Positions 42,981-52,224 of a stretch of DNA of 64,000 nt are shown here, in pieces (within the stretch, counting starts at the first letter, position 1; the number at the start of each line of letters is the position of its first letter). The DNA comes from Paenibacillus protaetiae (GTDB lineage: Bacteria; Bacillota; Bacilli; Paenibacillales; Paenibacillaceae), in contig NZ_CP035492.1 of assembly GCF_004135365.1 (NCBI RefSeq), positions 2,230,501-2,294,500 on the forward strand. The letters are read 5' to 3'. A program made the position numbers and the translations under genes. Below the pieces are notes generated by a model. It worked only from the letters and a program-made list of their open reading frames with translations, did not search any database and had not been told where the DNA came from.

Positions 42981-43919
42981 TTATTGTCTGACTAAATAAT
43001 CCTTTTGAAACGTATCGTATACGGCTCTTATTCCCTCTTCGAGCGGAATTGAAGCTTTCCAGCCGAGTTCATTAATCCTTGTCACATCAACAAGTTTTCG
43101 CGGCGTGCCATCTGGTATAGAAGAATTGAATACGACTTCTCCCTCATAACCAACAACATCTTTGATTAGGTAAGCCAGTTCTTTAATTGAGATATCTTCA
43201 CCAACACCAATATTTACAATTTCGTTTCCCTCAAAATTGTTCATTAAAAATAAGCAAGCGTCTGCCAAGTCATCAGCATGAAGAAACTCCCGACGCGGTA
43301 AGCCTGTTCCCCATACCTCAACTTGAATTGCGTGATTAACTTTCGCTTCATGAAATTTACGAATAAGAGCAGGAAGAACATGTGAAGTTTTAAGATCAAA
43401 GTTATCATTTGGGCCATACATATTCGTTGGCATTACTGAGATATAGTTAGTTCCATACTGTCTGTTATAAGATTGGCACATAGTTATTCCTGCAATTTTT
43501 GCAATTGCATAGGGCTGATTCGTAGGCTCAAGCTCCCCAGTCAATAGGTACTCTTCTTTCATTGGCTGAGGTGCAAATTTTGGATAAATACAGGTTGATC
43601 CTAAGAATAGAAGCTTTTTTACTCCAAAACGGTAAGCTGCATCTATTACATTCGTTTGAATAAGCAAATTATCCCTTATAAAATCAGCCGGATATTCACT
43701 GTTTGCAACAATCCCCCCAACCTTTGCAGCAGCAAGAAATACGTAATCGATTTTTTCTTGTTCAAAAAAATGAAAAACTGAATTGCGATCTTGAAGATCC
43801 AATTCAGTTCTTGAACGCAAAACCGTATTCGAGTAACCATTTTTATGTAATGCTCTCGTTATCGCAGAGCCAACCAACCCTCGATGACCAGCCACATAGA
43901 TCGTGGAATTAATATCCAT
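42981..43919 (-). CDS. fcl: GDP-L-fucose synthase
   Basis: A 312-residue epimerase-reductase that turns the Gmd product into GDP-L-fucose using NADPH. Motifs are [40 protein letters not shown] with the catalytic Ser/Cys, and [20 protein letters not shown] (Tyr-x3-Lys). [15 protein letters not shown] is family-typical. With manC and gmd this gives a complete route from mannose-1-phosphate to GDP-fucose, so the polymer should contain fucose. Confidence 0.95.
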   Translation of the reverse strand: MDINSTIYVAGHRGLVGSAITRALHKNGYSNTVLRSRTELDLQDRNSVFHFFEQEKIDYVFLAAAKVGGIVANSEYPADFIRDNLLIQTNVIDAAYRFGVKKLLFLGSTCIYPKFAPQPMKEEYLLTGELEPTNQPYAIAKIAGITMCQSYNRQYGTNYISVMPTNMYGPNDNFDLKTSHVLPALIRKFHEAKVNHAIQVEVWGTGLPRREFLHADDLADACLFLMNNFEGNEIVNIGVGEDISIKELAYLIKDVVGYEGEVVFNSSIPDGTPRKLVDVTRINELGWKASIPLEEGIRAVYDTFQKDYLVRQ

Positions 43920-43939
43920 ATTTATTCAACTCCTCATAA

Positions 43940-44632
43940 CTAGTATGCATCTTGGGACCCTCTTAAAGCCCTCGCAGTCTTTATCAAGATCTTTATATCC
44001 ATCCCAATATTGCGTTTATGAATATATTCCAAATCAAGTTCAACCATCTCTTTAAAGCCCAGACGATTTCGACCGCTGACTTGCCAGAGACCGGTGCAAC
44101 CAGGCAAAATACTTAAACGTTTTTTATCATATGCTGTATATTCTTCTACTTCACGCGGCAGAGGGGGACGTGGTCCTACTAACGACATGTCCCCACGAAT
44201 TACATTCCAAAGCTGAGGCAGCTCATCGATGCTGGTACGCCGTATGAATCCTCCTATTCGAGTTATTCGAGGATCGTCTTTGATTTTAAACATAGCCCCT
44301 TTAATCTCGTTTCTATCCAGCAAATTTTCCAGTAATTCTTCTGCGTTCGTTACCATGGATCGGAATTTGTACATTCGAAAAGGTTTTTCGTCCTTACCTA
44401 CACGAGTCTGATAAAAGAATACAGAACCTTTCGGATCCTCTAACTTAATCAAAATAGAGACAATAATAAATAGAGGTGACAAAAAAGCTAAACCAATAAA
44501 AGCTAGTGTAAAATCCATCATTCGTTTCACCACTAAATATTTTTCTGTAGTTCTAGTTTTTCCATCAGCAAAAGTGGTATAATTCCCCTCTATAACGGCT
44601 TCAGTATCATTTCGCTGCGGCGTAGGAGACAT
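43940..44632 (-). CDS. Initiating undecaprenyl-phosphate sugar transferase (PHPT family)
   Basis: A 230-residue bacterial sugar transferase that loads the first sugar phosphate onto undecaprenyl phosphate. It has one N-terminal membrane hairpin (FTLAFIGLAFLSPLFIIVSI) and the cytoplasmic catalytic domain: GSVFFYQTRVGKDEKPFRMY, KFRSMV, ITRIGGFIRRTSIDELPQL, NVIRGDMSLVGPRPPLPREV, and LPGCTGLWQVSGRNRLGFKE. The Asp-Glu pair (IDELPQLWN) is intact. It is of the single-hairpin type rather than the five-helix WcaJ type. It follows galU with a 7-base gap, so glucose or galactose phosphate is the likely first sugar. Confidence 0.92.
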   Translation of the reverse strand: MSPTPQRNDTEAVIEGNYTTFADGKTRTTEKYLVVKRMMDFTLAFIGLAFLSPLFIIVSILIKLEDPKGSVFFYQTRVGKDEKPFRMYKFRSMVTNAEELLENLLDRNEIKGAMFKIKDDPRITRIGGFIRRTSIDELPQLWNVIRGDMSLVGPRPPLPREVEEYTAYDKKRLSILPGCTGLWQVSGRNRLGFKEMVELDLEYIHKRNIGMDIKILIKTARALRGSQDAY

Positions 44633-44639
44633 GTACTAT

Positions 44640-45539
44640 TCACCTCATTAAGGTATTTATTTTACCTAGGTGTTCACGCTCTACAATTGTTTCCAATTTA
44701 GCTAATAGAGGTACACTAAGTTCTGGGTTTTGAAGAGCGAATTCAAGTGTTGTCATAATAAATCCAAGTTTTTCTCCCACATCATAACGAGTACCCTGGA
44801 AGTCGAATGCATAAACTCCTTGAATTTCATTCAATTTCTGAATTGCATCGGTAAGCTGAATTTCTCCTCCAGCACCAGCTTCTTGTTGTTCAAGGAATGT
44901 AAATATATCAGGCGTCAAAATATATCTGCCCATAATGGCAAGATTAGATGGAGATTGCCCTGGTGCAGGTTTTTCAACAAAAGTTTCAACTTCGTATAAT
45001 CGACCAAGTTTTTTTACCGGAGCAACAATTCCGTACCGATGTGTTTCATTATCAAGTACAGTCTGTACGCCTATTACCGACTTCTGCACTTGCTCATATT
45101 GTTCTGCCAATTGCCGAATGCACGGTGTATCTGCTTGAACAATGTCATCTCCGAGCAAAACAGCAAATGGCTCATTTCCAATAAAGTTTCTGGCGCACCA
45201 GACAGCATGACCGAGTCCTTTAGCTTCTTTTTGTCTAATGTAGTGAATATCAACGTTTGAAGAACGTTGTACTTCATCAAGCAGATCAAATTTTCCTTTG
45301 CTGAACAAATTATTTTCAAGCTCAAAAGCATGATCAAAATGATCTTCAATGGCACGCTTACCCTTACCGGTAACAATAATAATGTCTTCTATTCCTGATT
45401 CTATTGCTTCTTCAACAATATATTGAATTGTTGGTTTATCTACGATAGGGAGCATTTCTTTGGGCATCGCCTTCGTAGCGGGCAAAAACCTTGTGCCAAG
45501 ACCAGCTGCAGGAATGATCGCTTTTTTTACTTTTTTCAT
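44640..45539 (-). CDS. galU: UTP-glucose-1-phosphate uridylyltransferase
   Basis: A 299-residue GalU/GtaB that makes UDP-glucose. Motifs are [54 protein letters not shown], and [20 protein letters not shown]. It supplies Ugd and probably the initiating transferase. It is the first gene after the hairpin that separates the two regulatory genes (Wzz, BY-kinase) from the biosynthetic part of the operon, so its level may be set by read-through at that hairpin. Confidence 0.95.
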   Translation of the reverse strand: MKKVKKAIIPAAGLGTRFLPATKAMPKEMLPIVDKPTIQYIVEEAIESGIEDIIIVTGKGKRAIEDHFDHAFELENNLFSKGKFDLLDEVQRSSNVDIHYIRQKEAKGLGHAVWCARNFIGNEPFAVLLGDDIVQADTPCIRQLAEQYEQVQKSVIGVQTVLDNETHRYGIVAPVKKLGRLYEVETFVEKPAPGQSPSNLAIMGRYILTPDIFTFLEQQEAGAGGEIQLTDAIQKLNEIQGVYAFDFQGTRYDVGEKLGFIMTTLEFALQNPELSVPLLAKLETIVEREHLGKINTLMR

Positions 45540-45570
45540 TTTTACAACCCCTACCCTTCGATTTTTTTTT

Positions 45571-45622
45571 AAAAATTCCAGCTATATTCATTTGTATAAA
45601 ACGAATATAGCTGGAATTTTTA
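45571..45622. terminator. Hairpin between BY-kinase and galU (internal terminator)
   Basis: AAAAATTCCAGCTATATTC (45571-45589) and GAATATAGCTGGAATTTTT (45603-45621) form a 19-bp perfect stem with a 13-base loop. On the minus strand the stem ends in five T residues. It probably reduces transcription of galU and later genes relative to wzz and the kinase. The other 120 bases of the gap to 45747 show no gene. Confidence 0.7.
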
Positions 45623-45747
45623 AATGGGGCATTTAACCCCGCCTCTCGTCACGCCTTCGACAATTATGTCTAAGGTTTGTTTAACCCACAGCGTGACCGA
45701 GTGCCTCCAATGATAAAGGTTTAGTAGGCATTACCTTTGAAGCAGTT

Positions 45748-46440
45748 TTATCCGTAATATTTCATATAGAATATATCTTGATCATCCTTACTTGTTTGAT
45801 TAAGTACAAAGCCAATCATAGATGCGTTCACGTGTTCTAATTGTTTGATTGCTTTGTTCAGATGCTGTTTCTTCACTCTGCCCGCACCAGCAACTAGGAT
45901 GACACCGTCGCATAAAGTACTAATGATTGACCCATCAATCACAGCCAATATTGGGGGCGTATCAATTAATACAATTTCGTATTTATCTCGCAGTTGAGTT
46001 AAGAATTCTCGCATATTCTCAGAAGACAATAATTCAGAAGGGTTCTCAGGGATAGGTCCGGAAGGAAGAATAGACAAGTTGTCTATGATAGTATCTTGGA
46101 TTGCTGATTCAATTGAAGATGGATGGGATAATATTGTGCTCAACCCAAGTCGGTTAGTTTTTTCAAAAACTTGATGAAGAGAGGGCTTTCTCATGTCGGC
46201 ATCGATTAACAAAACCTTTTTTCCCTCTTGAGCATAAGTAACTGCAAGGTTGCTGACTGTTGTGGTTTTGCCTTCACCGGCCACTGATGACGTAACCATT
46301 ATGATTTGTAACGAATGCTCTAATGAACTGTATTGAATATTTGTTCTTAAAGTTCTATACACTTCGGAAATCGGTGATTTGGGATTAACAGTTACAATTA
46401 AACTGCTGTCATTGATTGAGCGTCGCATATGAAGTGTCAC
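45748..46440 (-). CDS. BY-kinase (CpsD/YwqD-like tyrosine kinase)
   Basis: A 230-residue P-loop tyrosine kinase of the bacterial BY type. Walker A is SSVAGEGKTTTVSNLAVTYA, Walker A' is KKVLLIDADMRKPSLHQVFE, Walker B is EIVLIDTPPILAVIDGSIIS. A tyrosine-containing tail ends IFYMKYYG and is the autophosphorylation site. It works with the Wzz-like activator encoded just upstream, its start lying 32 bases inside that gene, to control polymer length and export. No phosphotyrosine phosphatase gene (YwqE type) is present in the window. Confidence 0.92.
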   Translation of the reverse strand: MTLHMRRSINDSSLIVTVNPKSPISEVYRTLRTNIQYSSLEHSLQIIMVTSSVAGEGKTTTVSNLAVTYAQEGKKVLLIDADMRKPSLHQVFEKTNRLGLSTILSHPSSIESAIQDTIIDNLSILPSGPIPENPSELLSSENMREFLTQLRDKYEIVLIDTPPILAVIDGSIISTLCDGVILVAGAGRVKKQHLNKAIKQLEHVNASMIGFVLNQTSKDDQDIFYMKYYG

Positions 46441-47167
46441 CTACTTGTTTGTTGTTATTTACAACCATTTTGCGCGAGGCTTTTAAATCATCTTTAGAAA
46501 TCTTCCCTACAACAGCTAGAACCGGGAGCTGGAGCAGCTCTCCAACTTCGTTCTCCGTCTTCAAAGTATCGTCCAGATAATCAATGAAAAAAACAATTCC
46601 GATTGCAATCATAAGTGAGATAATAAAACTGATTATAATATTCATAATTGGATTAAAATTAATTGGTGAAGGATTTGCCTCAGGATCCGCCTTTGTTAAT
46701 ATCGTTATGTTGTCAATACTCATAATATTTGGAATTTGATCTTTAAACACTTCAGCTACTGCGTTCACAATATCAGCTGCTTTTTTATAAGAATAATCCT
46801 GATAAGATAAATTCATAACCTGAGAGTTACTAGCTGCAGTCACCGATATTTTAGCTGCAATTTCCCCAGGGCTAGCATTTAAATCAGGATACTTCTCCAC
46901 TACTTTGTCCATAATAGCCTCTGACTTAATAATTTCTTTGTAAGAATTAATTAAATAAAAACTAGTCTGAATGTTGCCTACATTAACAGAAGTCACTTGA
47001 TCATTAGTCCCATTGGATTGATTGACAATAATTTTTGAGTTAGCAAAATATATAGGTGTTGTTAAAACAGTGCTTTTAATTGCTGCAGCAGTAACCCCTG
47101 CAAAGACAATCAATGCGATAAGCCACCACTTCTTAGCCATAATCTTAAAATATTGTTTCAGTTCCAT
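46409..47167 (-). CDS. Chain-length determinant / kinase activator (Wzz, YwqC-like)
   Basis: A 252-residue membrane protein with N-terminal helix (WWLIALIVFAGVTAAAI) and C-terminal helix (NIIISFIISLMIAIGIVFFI) enclosing an extracellular domain with QVMNLSYQDYSYKKAADIVN and the short Pro-rich segment ANPSPINFNP before helix 2. This is the capsular polysaccharide co-polymerase split type, where the last cytoplasmic residues activate the separate BY-kinase. It is the first gene of the exopolysaccharide operon, with a leader of about 130 bases to the predicted promoter near 47304-47332. Confidence 0.9.
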   Translation of the reverse strand: MELKQYFKIMAKKWWLIALIVFAGVTAAAIKSTVLTTPIYFANSKIIVNQSNGTNDQVTSVNVGNIQTSFYLINSYKEIIKSEAIMDKVVEKYPDLNASPGEIAAKISVTAASNSQVMNLSYQDYSYKKAADIVNAVAEVFKDQIPNIMSIDNITILTKADPEANPSPINFNPIMNIIISFIISLMIAIGIVFFIDYLDDTLKTENEVGELLQLPVLAVVGKISKDDLKASRKMVVNNNKQVGDTSYATLNQ

Positions 47168-47275
47168 AGCCCTAAAAACCCCCGCTCAATTCTAATATGA
47201 TAGGTAGTTAAACCTATATTCCAATATAACGTCCGACAAAAATAAACAAGATTACAGGATATGTCACAATCAAAT

Positions 47276-47375
47276 GATACAATATGTATTGTTTACATCC
47301 ACTACTTTAAGATACAGAATGTAACATGTCAACCCTTATTTCAATTGTTTTCAATTGTTTGACACAAAATGTATC
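47276..47375 (-). promoter_or_regulatory. Exopolysaccharide operon promoter with three shared-operator copies
   Basis: On the minus strand a perfect -35 TTGACA (47332-47327) and a -10 TAAAGT (47309-47304) are 17 bases apart. The spacer contains GTTACATTCTGTATC (47325-47311), a full copy of the shared motif. Further copies lie downstream at the start region (AATACATATTGTATC, 47290-47276) and upstream (GATACATTTTGTGTC, 47375-47361). The layout is that of a repressed promoter. A TTTCAATTG direct repeat at about 47338-47357 lies between two copies. The rest of the 355-base gap to vanZ holds a TATAAT at 47488-47493 for that gene. Confidence 0.65.
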
Positions 47376-47522
47376 AATTCATTCAATGGTAACGTTTGCA
47401 ATAGATCAACAGCTCGCCATCCATTCCCCTTTCGTCTATACCCTTAACTTGCATATATTTGGTTTCAGGGGTTATAGTTTTCTACTATATAATAGAAGCG
47501 TTTTCACAAAAGGAGGATCCAC

Positions 47523-47942
47523 GTGCGCATCACACTTACAATCATCTGGGCAATCGCCCTGTTCATCTTCACTTGCTCCTTCAATTTCCACCAACTAATC
47601 ACGGAGCACTACATTCATTTCGTCCACAACTCTCATCCCGATTGGTCGGAACTGTTCAAGCTGGACTTTGAGTTTGACGATTCGGAATGGGTTACGCGCA
47701 AAATCGGCCATTTTGTCGGATTCGGATTGCTTGGGGTACTGGCGTCGAACTTTGGCAAATATAAGTCTGCTTTCTTGTATTCTGTAATGTACGCAGCTTT
47801 AACGGAGGTGCTGCAGTTGTTTTTCTTCCGTGGCGGACGGATATATGACATCATAAATGATTCCGCAGGCATCCTGTTTGCTTATGTAGTGTGTCGTATT
47901 GTTTTCGGGACAAGCCAGAGACATAAAAGAAAGGTCAAATAA
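47523..47942 (+). CDS. VanZ-like membrane protein
   Basis: A 139-residue protein with about four hydrophobic helices: a start helix (LTIIWAIALFIFTCSFNF), VTRKIGHFVGFGLLGVLASN, AFLYSVMYAALTEVLQLFFF with RGGRIYDIINDSAGILFAYV. The HFVGFGLLG and TEVLQ...R...D...N..G pattern is the VanZ family core. Its function outside glycopeptide resistance operons is unknown. GTG start preceded by AAAAGGAGGATCC. It is divergent from the exopolysaccharide operon and has its own TATAAT box. Confidence 0.85.
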   Translation: MRITLTIIWAIALFIFTCSFNFHQLITEHYIHFVHNSHPDWSELFKLDFEFDDSEWVTRKIGHFVGFGLLGVLASNFGKYKSAFLYSVMYAALTEVLQLFFFRGGRIYDIINDSAGILFAYVVCRIVFGTSQRHKRKVK

Positions 47943-48076
47943 TACGGTTTTTTCTATATATTGTGTACTATTTTTCAATATGCTATATTATTAATCGGAA
48001 TCGATAGACAATATGATATTCATGTCATTCTATTGGCGCTTAGGAGGAGTAGCTTATCCAACTTACGACAAGGCAA

Positions 48077-48709
48077 TTGGAACTGCTTGATCTGGTTAAA
48101 AAGCATGCGCCGGTTACCGGCGATCAATTGGCTGAGCATCTAGGCGTTAGCCGCCCGACACTCAGGTCTGATTTGTCACTGCTTGTCATGCTGGGCATGC
48201 TGGATGCTAAGCCGAAGGTTGGTTATTTCCTCGGAAATGTACTGGATACGGGGAACAGGTCCGCGCGGCTTTTTCAATCGATTACGGTTCGAGAAGTGAT
48301 GGGGATTCCTGTAAATATTCCAGATAAGCTGTCCGTTCATGACGCGGTTATTACATTGTTTACCGAAAATGCCGACACGCTCCTCATTGTGAATGATCAC
48401 AAACGGTTTGTGGGTATCGTTACACCTAAGGATTTGCTGAAAATCACTCTCGGCAATTCATCTGCCGCTGCGATTCCGATCAGCCTGGTAATGACCCGTT
48501 ATCCCAATATTGTAACGGTTCTGCCGGATGACTCTGTATTAAGCGCTATACATAAAATGCTCCTTCACCAGGTGGATTGTTTGCCGGTTATTAACCCGAA
48601 TCCAGATGTTATGCAGCTGCCGGAAGTTGCCGGTTGGCTGTCCAAATCCAACATCGTCCGCTTGATGTCTGACGCATCGGCAGCGGAACAGGGGGAAGCT
48701 TGCCTATGA
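48077..48709 (+). CDS. ccpN: CcpN-like transcriptional repressor (HTH plus CBS pair)
   Basis: A 210-residue protein with an N-terminal winged helix (VTGDQLAEHLGVSRPTLRSD, then LSLLVMLGMLDAKPKVGYF) and two CBS domains (TVREVMGIPVNIPDKLSVHD and VMTRYPNIVTVLPDDSVLSA). It corresponds to CcpN, which represses gluconeogenic genes on glucose and senses ATP/ADP. The next gene is the PPDK regulator, the standard pairing. The annotated TTG has a poor ribosome site. AGGAGG at 48043-48048 instead points to the in-frame ATC at 48056, which would add the family-typical residues QLTTRQ; a non-standard start codon is therefore possible. Confidence 0.85.
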   Translation: MELLDLVKKHAPVTGDQLAEHLGVSRPTLRSDLSLLVMLGMLDAKPKVGYFLGNVLDTGNRSARLFQSITVREVMGIPVNIPDKLSVHDAVITLFTENADTLLIVNDHKRFVGIVTPKDLLKITLGNSSAAAIPISLVMTRYPNIVTVLPDDSVLSAIHKMLLHQVDCLPVINPNPDVMQLPEVAGWLSKSNIVRLMSDASAAEQGEACL

Positions 48710-49527
48710 TGCCACTACAGGATCAGGAGCAGCAGTACATCTATGTATGCTCTGATGCGGTTGGGGAAACCGCTGAAGCTGTCGCCAAAGCAACGCTTCG
48801 GCAATTCTCATCCTCAACATCGGTAAAGGTGAAGCGGTACGGCCATATTAAGACCGAAGATGAAATTGCGGAAATTGTGAAAGAAGCAGCCGCTCATGGC
48901 GGTTTCATCAGCTACACGCTTGTCCTGCCTGAACTTCGTGAAGCGATGCGGCTGGAAGCTGTGCGGCAGGGCGTTCCTGCTGTAGATGTCATGGGGCCGA
49001 TGATGGAAGCTTTCATTGATACGTTCGGCAGCTTCCCGAAACGGACGCCCGGCTTGCTGCATTCCATCGATGCCGATTACATCCGCCGGATGGAGGCCAT
49101 TGAGTTCGCTGTCCGTTATGATGACGGTAAAGATGCGCGGGGCTTCACGCAAGCGGAAGTTGTGCTGATTGGCGTATCCCGCACATCGAAAACGCCGTTA
49201 AGCATCTTCTTGTCCCATAAAGGCATACGGACCGCTAATCTTCCGCTGATGCCGGAGGTGAAAGTTCCACCGGAGCTGACAACCGGTCCGGGAAGGCTTA
49301 TCGTTGGTCTGACGATGAATCCCGAACAGCTTCTCGGCATTCGAACGGAGCGGTTAAAAGCGCTTGGCCTTCCGGCTCCAAGCCATTATGCGTCGCTCGA
49401 ACGCATTATGGAGGAAATGAACTATGCATCCGAAATCATGGAATCGCTTGGCTGTCCTGTTATTGATGTAACGAACCGGGCTATTGAGGAAACGGCCGGT
49501 ATTATAATGAATTGGCTTTATCGCTAG
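48706..49527 (+). CDS. Pyruvate, phosphate dikinase regulatory protein (YqfL type)
   Basis: About 273 residues of the DUF299 family, bifunctional Ser/Thr kinase and pyrophosphorylase that switches PPDK or PEP synthase off and on using ADP or phosphate. The P-loop-like motif is VLIGVSRTSKTPLSIFLSHK; the family start is YIYVCSDAVGETAEAVAKAT; IDADYIRRMEAIEFAVRYDD GK follows in the middle. The ATG overlaps the ccpN stop (ATGA), with GGGGG upstream. With ccpN and glpX it makes a small gluconeogenesis control group. The 166-base gap to glpX shows no gene. Confidence 0.92.
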   Translation: MMPLQDQEQQYIYVCSDAVGETAEAVAKATLRQFSSSTSVKVKRYGHIKTEDEIAEIVKEAAAHGGFISYTLVLPELREAMRLEAVRQGVPAVDVMGPMMEAFIDTFGSFPKRTPGLLHSIDADYIRRMEAIEFAVRYDDGKDARGFTQAEVVLIGVSRTSKTPLSIFLSHKGIRTANLPLMPEVKVPPELTTGPGRLIVGLTMNPEQLLGIRTERLKALGLPAPSHYASLERIMEEMNYASEIMESLGCPVIDVTNRAIEETAGIIMNWLYR

Positions 49528-49693
49528 TGGACAGGTATGGAATTTGTTCAAATGGCAACAACGAAAGTAGATGCCCGTTTATAAGCAGCACTGATAATGC
49601 GAGCGAAGCTTTCGACTATAGCTTGCTGAGGCAGGCCTAGGGCTCAGAAAGCCCGGTCAAGCCGACGCTTTTATATGAGAGGGTGTATAGCAA

Positions 49694-50662
49694 ATGGAAC
49701 GCGAACTTTCACTTGAGCTTATTCGGGTAACCGAGCTGGCCGCTTTGGCTTCTGCCCCATGGATGGGACGCGGCGACAAGAACGCCGCCGATGGTGCGGC
49801 TACAGAGGCCATGCGCCGAATGTTCGACACCGTATCGATTCAAGGAACGGTAGTCATTGGCGAAGGGGAAATGGATGAAGCGCCTATGCTCTACATCGGT
49901 GAGCAGGTTGGCAGCATGAATGGACCTGAAGTAGATGTAGCCGTAGATCCGCTGGAAGGCACAGAACTTGTAACTAAAGGCTTGAACAACGCGCTTGCTG
50001 TACTGGCCGTTGCACCAAAAGGACAGCTTCTCCATGCTCCCGATATGTATATGGAAAAGCTGGCGGTTGGCCCGGCTCTGGCAGGCAAATTAAGCCTTGA
50101 TGACCCCATCCACACAACAGTGGAGAAAGCCGCTCTTGCGCTTGGCAAACCGGTTTCGGATTTGACCGTTATGCTTCTGGACCGCGAACGGCATGAACAG
50201 ATGATTACGGAACTCCGCAGAATGGGTGTGCGCATCAAGTTCCTGTCCAATGGTGATGTAGCCGGAGCGATGGCGCCGGCATTCCCGGAAACCGGCATCG
50301 ATCTGTATGTCGGATCGGGCGGCGCTCCTGAAGGCGTGCTTGCTGCAGCTGCTCTTAAATGTTTAGGCGGTGAACTTCAAGGCCGCTTGCTGCCAGAAAA
50401 TGAAGAACAATATGAACGGTGCTTGTCGATGGGCCTTACCGACCCAAGGAAACTGCTTCATGTGGATGACATGGTTGGCACCAGCGACGTCATGTTTGCC
50501 GCAACAGGTGTAACACCTGGGGAATTCCTTGGCGGCGTCCGTTATTTCCCGGATCAGCGTGCAGAAACTCATTCCATGGTTATGCGTGCTCAAACCCGGA
50601 CCGTTCGCTACATTAGAACATTGCACTATTTGCCTAACAAACCGCTGCTTCGCGATAAATAA
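49694..50662 (+). CDS. glpX: Class II fructose-1,6-bisphosphatase GlpX
   Basis: A 322-residue lithium-sensitive-type phosphatase that hydrolyses fructose-1,6-bisphosphate in gluconeogenesis. Signatures are WMGRGDKNAADGAATEAMRR, VVIGEGEMDEAPMLYIGEQ and VAVDPLEGTELVTKG, the metal and substrate binding sites, and SGGAPEGVLAAAALKCLGG. The length is usual for the class. It lies after the ccpN/PPDK-regulator pair, consistent with carbon-source control, and 55 bases before ndk. Confidence 0.95.
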   Translation: MERELSLELIRVTELAALASAPWMGRGDKNAADGAATEAMRRMFDTVSIQGTVVIGEGEMDEAPMLYIGEQVGSMNGPEVDVAVDPLEGTELVTKGLNNALAVLAVAPKGQLLHAPDMYMEKLAVGPALAGKLSLDDPIHTTVEKAALALGKPVSDLTVMLLDRERHEQMITELRRMGVRIKFLSNGDVAGAMAPAFPETGIDLYVGSGGAPEGVLAAAALKCLGGELQGRLLPENEEQYERCLSMGLTDPRKLLHVDDMVGTSDVMFAATGVTPGEFLGGVRYFPDQRAETHSMVMRAQTRTVRYIRTLHYLPNKPLLRDK

Positions 50663-50717
50663 AAGGAAACCGAAGCGCGGAAATTTACATTCACCTATTT
50701 AGGAGGACACAGTATAC

Positions 50718-51116
50718 ATGTCACGTACGTTTGTTATGGTTAAACCGGATGGAGTAGAACGCGGCCTGATTGGAGAAATCGTTGCCCGTTTTGAATGCAA
50801 AGGATTCAAAATTAAAGAAGCTAAGCTGATGCAAATTGAGCGTTCCTTGGCTGAAACGCACTATGGCGAGCATAAAGAGCGCCCTTTCTTCGGTGATTTG
50901 GTCGACTTCATTACTTCCGGTCCGGTATTTGCCATGGTACTGGAAGGGAAGGACGCAGTGAAGAATGCCCGCTCCCTGATCGGCAAAACCAATCCGGCAG
51001 ATGCCGAGCCAGGAACGATTCGCGGCGATCTTGCGATGGACGTGTCCTCCAACATTATTCACGGATCGGATTCCGATGAAAGCGCAGAGCGTGAAATCAA
51101 ATTGTTTTTCCAGTAA
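50718..51116 (+). CDS. ndk: Nucleoside diphosphate kinase, short form
   Basis: A 132-residue kinase that moves the gamma phosphate from ATP to other nucleoside diphosphates through a phospho-His. The core is intact: [55 protein letters not shown] and the catalytic [20 protein letters not shown]. It stops at LFFQ, about 15 residues before the end of the B. subtilis protein, which continues with an NEELxxYxxxMAxWIY-type tail. No frameshift is seen behind the stop, so this looks like a natural short form. AGGAGG precedes the ATG and a terminator follows. Confidence 0.94.
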   Translation: MSRTFVMVKPDGVERGLIGEIVARFECKGFKIKEAKLMQIERSLAETHYGEHKERPFFGDLVDFITSGPVFAMVLEGKDAVKNARSLIGKTNPADAEPGTIRGDLAMDVSSNIIHGSDSDESAEREIKLFFQ

Positions 51117-51130
51117 AAGCAGCATCCTTC

Positions 51131-51165
51131 AGCAGGCCGTTCCCGGCCTGCTTTTTATTTTGCCC
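51131..51165 (+). terminator. Terminator of ndk
   Basis: AGCAGGCC and GGCCTGCT form an 8-bp stem with a 6-base loop followed by TTTTATTTTG. It lies 15 bases after the ndk stop codon. Confidence 0.85.
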
Positions 51166-51267
51166 CGAATTTTCTCTTTTTTACAGTTTCTTCAATTCCC
51201 ACTGACATGCCTCTAACATTCTATCTTTACCCTAACAATAGATTTTCGTTAAGAGAGGATGGAAGCT

Positions 51268-52224
51268 ATGGCTATAACCAGGCAAGAGGTTAACTTGCAA
51301 TCCGCGCCGCAAAGACCCGCAATCAAAGAGCATATTCCTGCCTCCTTTCGCCGCCGGTGGAAGGATCACGTGCTGGGTTACTTTTTTTTAGCCCCTTCGC
51401 TTGTGTTGTTTGGCATCTTTTTATTTTATCCGCTTGTGCAGTCGGTTTACTTAAGCTTTCACTTAACCGATCCGAGAGGAAGAATCGCAGCTTTTGTCGG
51501 TCTGGACAACTACTCCCACTTATTGTCGTCTTCCGTATTCTGGAACAGCCTTAAGGTTACGGTCTATTACGCTTTATATACGGTTCCGGCCGGCATAATG
51601 ATCGGTATCGTAACGGCCGGGCTTGTCCATACAAAACTTCGCGGCATGCGGCTGTTCCAGTTTCTGTTTTCGGTACCGGTCGCCATGTCGGTGAGCACCT
51701 CGTCTGTGATATGGATGATCTTGTTCCATCCTACAATGGGCATGCTGAATTACTTCCTGAACAAGCTAGGCTTCTCTTCGGTCCAGTGGCTGACGGACGA
51801 TGCTTGGGCGCTTGTTTCTATCGCAATTATGACCGTCTGGATGAACTCCGGCCTTCATTTCATCATTTTGCTGAGCGGATTGCAGAGCATTCCGGAAGAC
51901 ATCATAGAAAGCGCTAAAATCGACGGCTCAGGCCCAGTTCGCACGTTCATTCGCATAGTGCTTCCGCTGCTGTCGCCTACGATTTTTTTTCTGATCGTAC
52001 TTTCGGTTATGAGCGCATTCCAGTCATTTGGACAAATTCATATTTTGACCAAAGGCGGGCCGGCGGGAGCTACAGACGTATTCGTATATTCCATCTACCG
52101 CGAAGCGTTTATGAATTACCAGTTCGGTACCGGCAGTGCGCTTTCGCTCGTGCTGTTCGCCATTATTTTGCTGCTGACCGCCATTCAATTCCTGTTTCTT
52201 GAAAAGAAGGTGCATTATCAATGA
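51268..52224 (+). CDS. ugpA: ABC sugar/glycerol-phosphate permease UgpA-like
   Basis: About 318 residues of a binding-protein-dependent permease with six helices. The EAA loop that contacts the ATPase is EDIIESAKIDGSGPVRTFIR IVLPLLSP in the usual place, between helices 4 and 5. The N-terminal extension and HLTDPRGRIAAFVGLDNYSH region match UgpA/MalF-like permeases. I chose the ATG at 51268, with GAGAGG nine bases upstream, over the one at 51259. It overlaps the next permease gene by ATGA. Substrate inferred from the binding protein: sn-glycerol-3-phosphate or a sugar. Confidence 0.88.
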   Translation: MAITRQEVNLQSAPQRPAIKEHIPASFRRRWKDHVLGYFFLAPSLVLFGIFLFYPLVQSVYLSFHLTDPRGRIAAFVGLDNYSHLLSSSVFWNSLKVTVYYALYTVPAGIMIGIVTAGLVHTKLRGMRLFQFLFSVPVAMSVSTSSVIWMILFHPTMGMLNYFLNKLGFSSVQWLTDDAWALVSIAIMTVWMNSGLHFIILLSGLQSIPEDIIESAKIDGSGPVRTFIRIVLPLLSPTIFFLIVLSVMSAFQSFGQIHILTKGGPAGATDVFVYSIYREAFMNYQFGTGSALSLVLFAIILLLTAIQFLFLEKKVHYQ

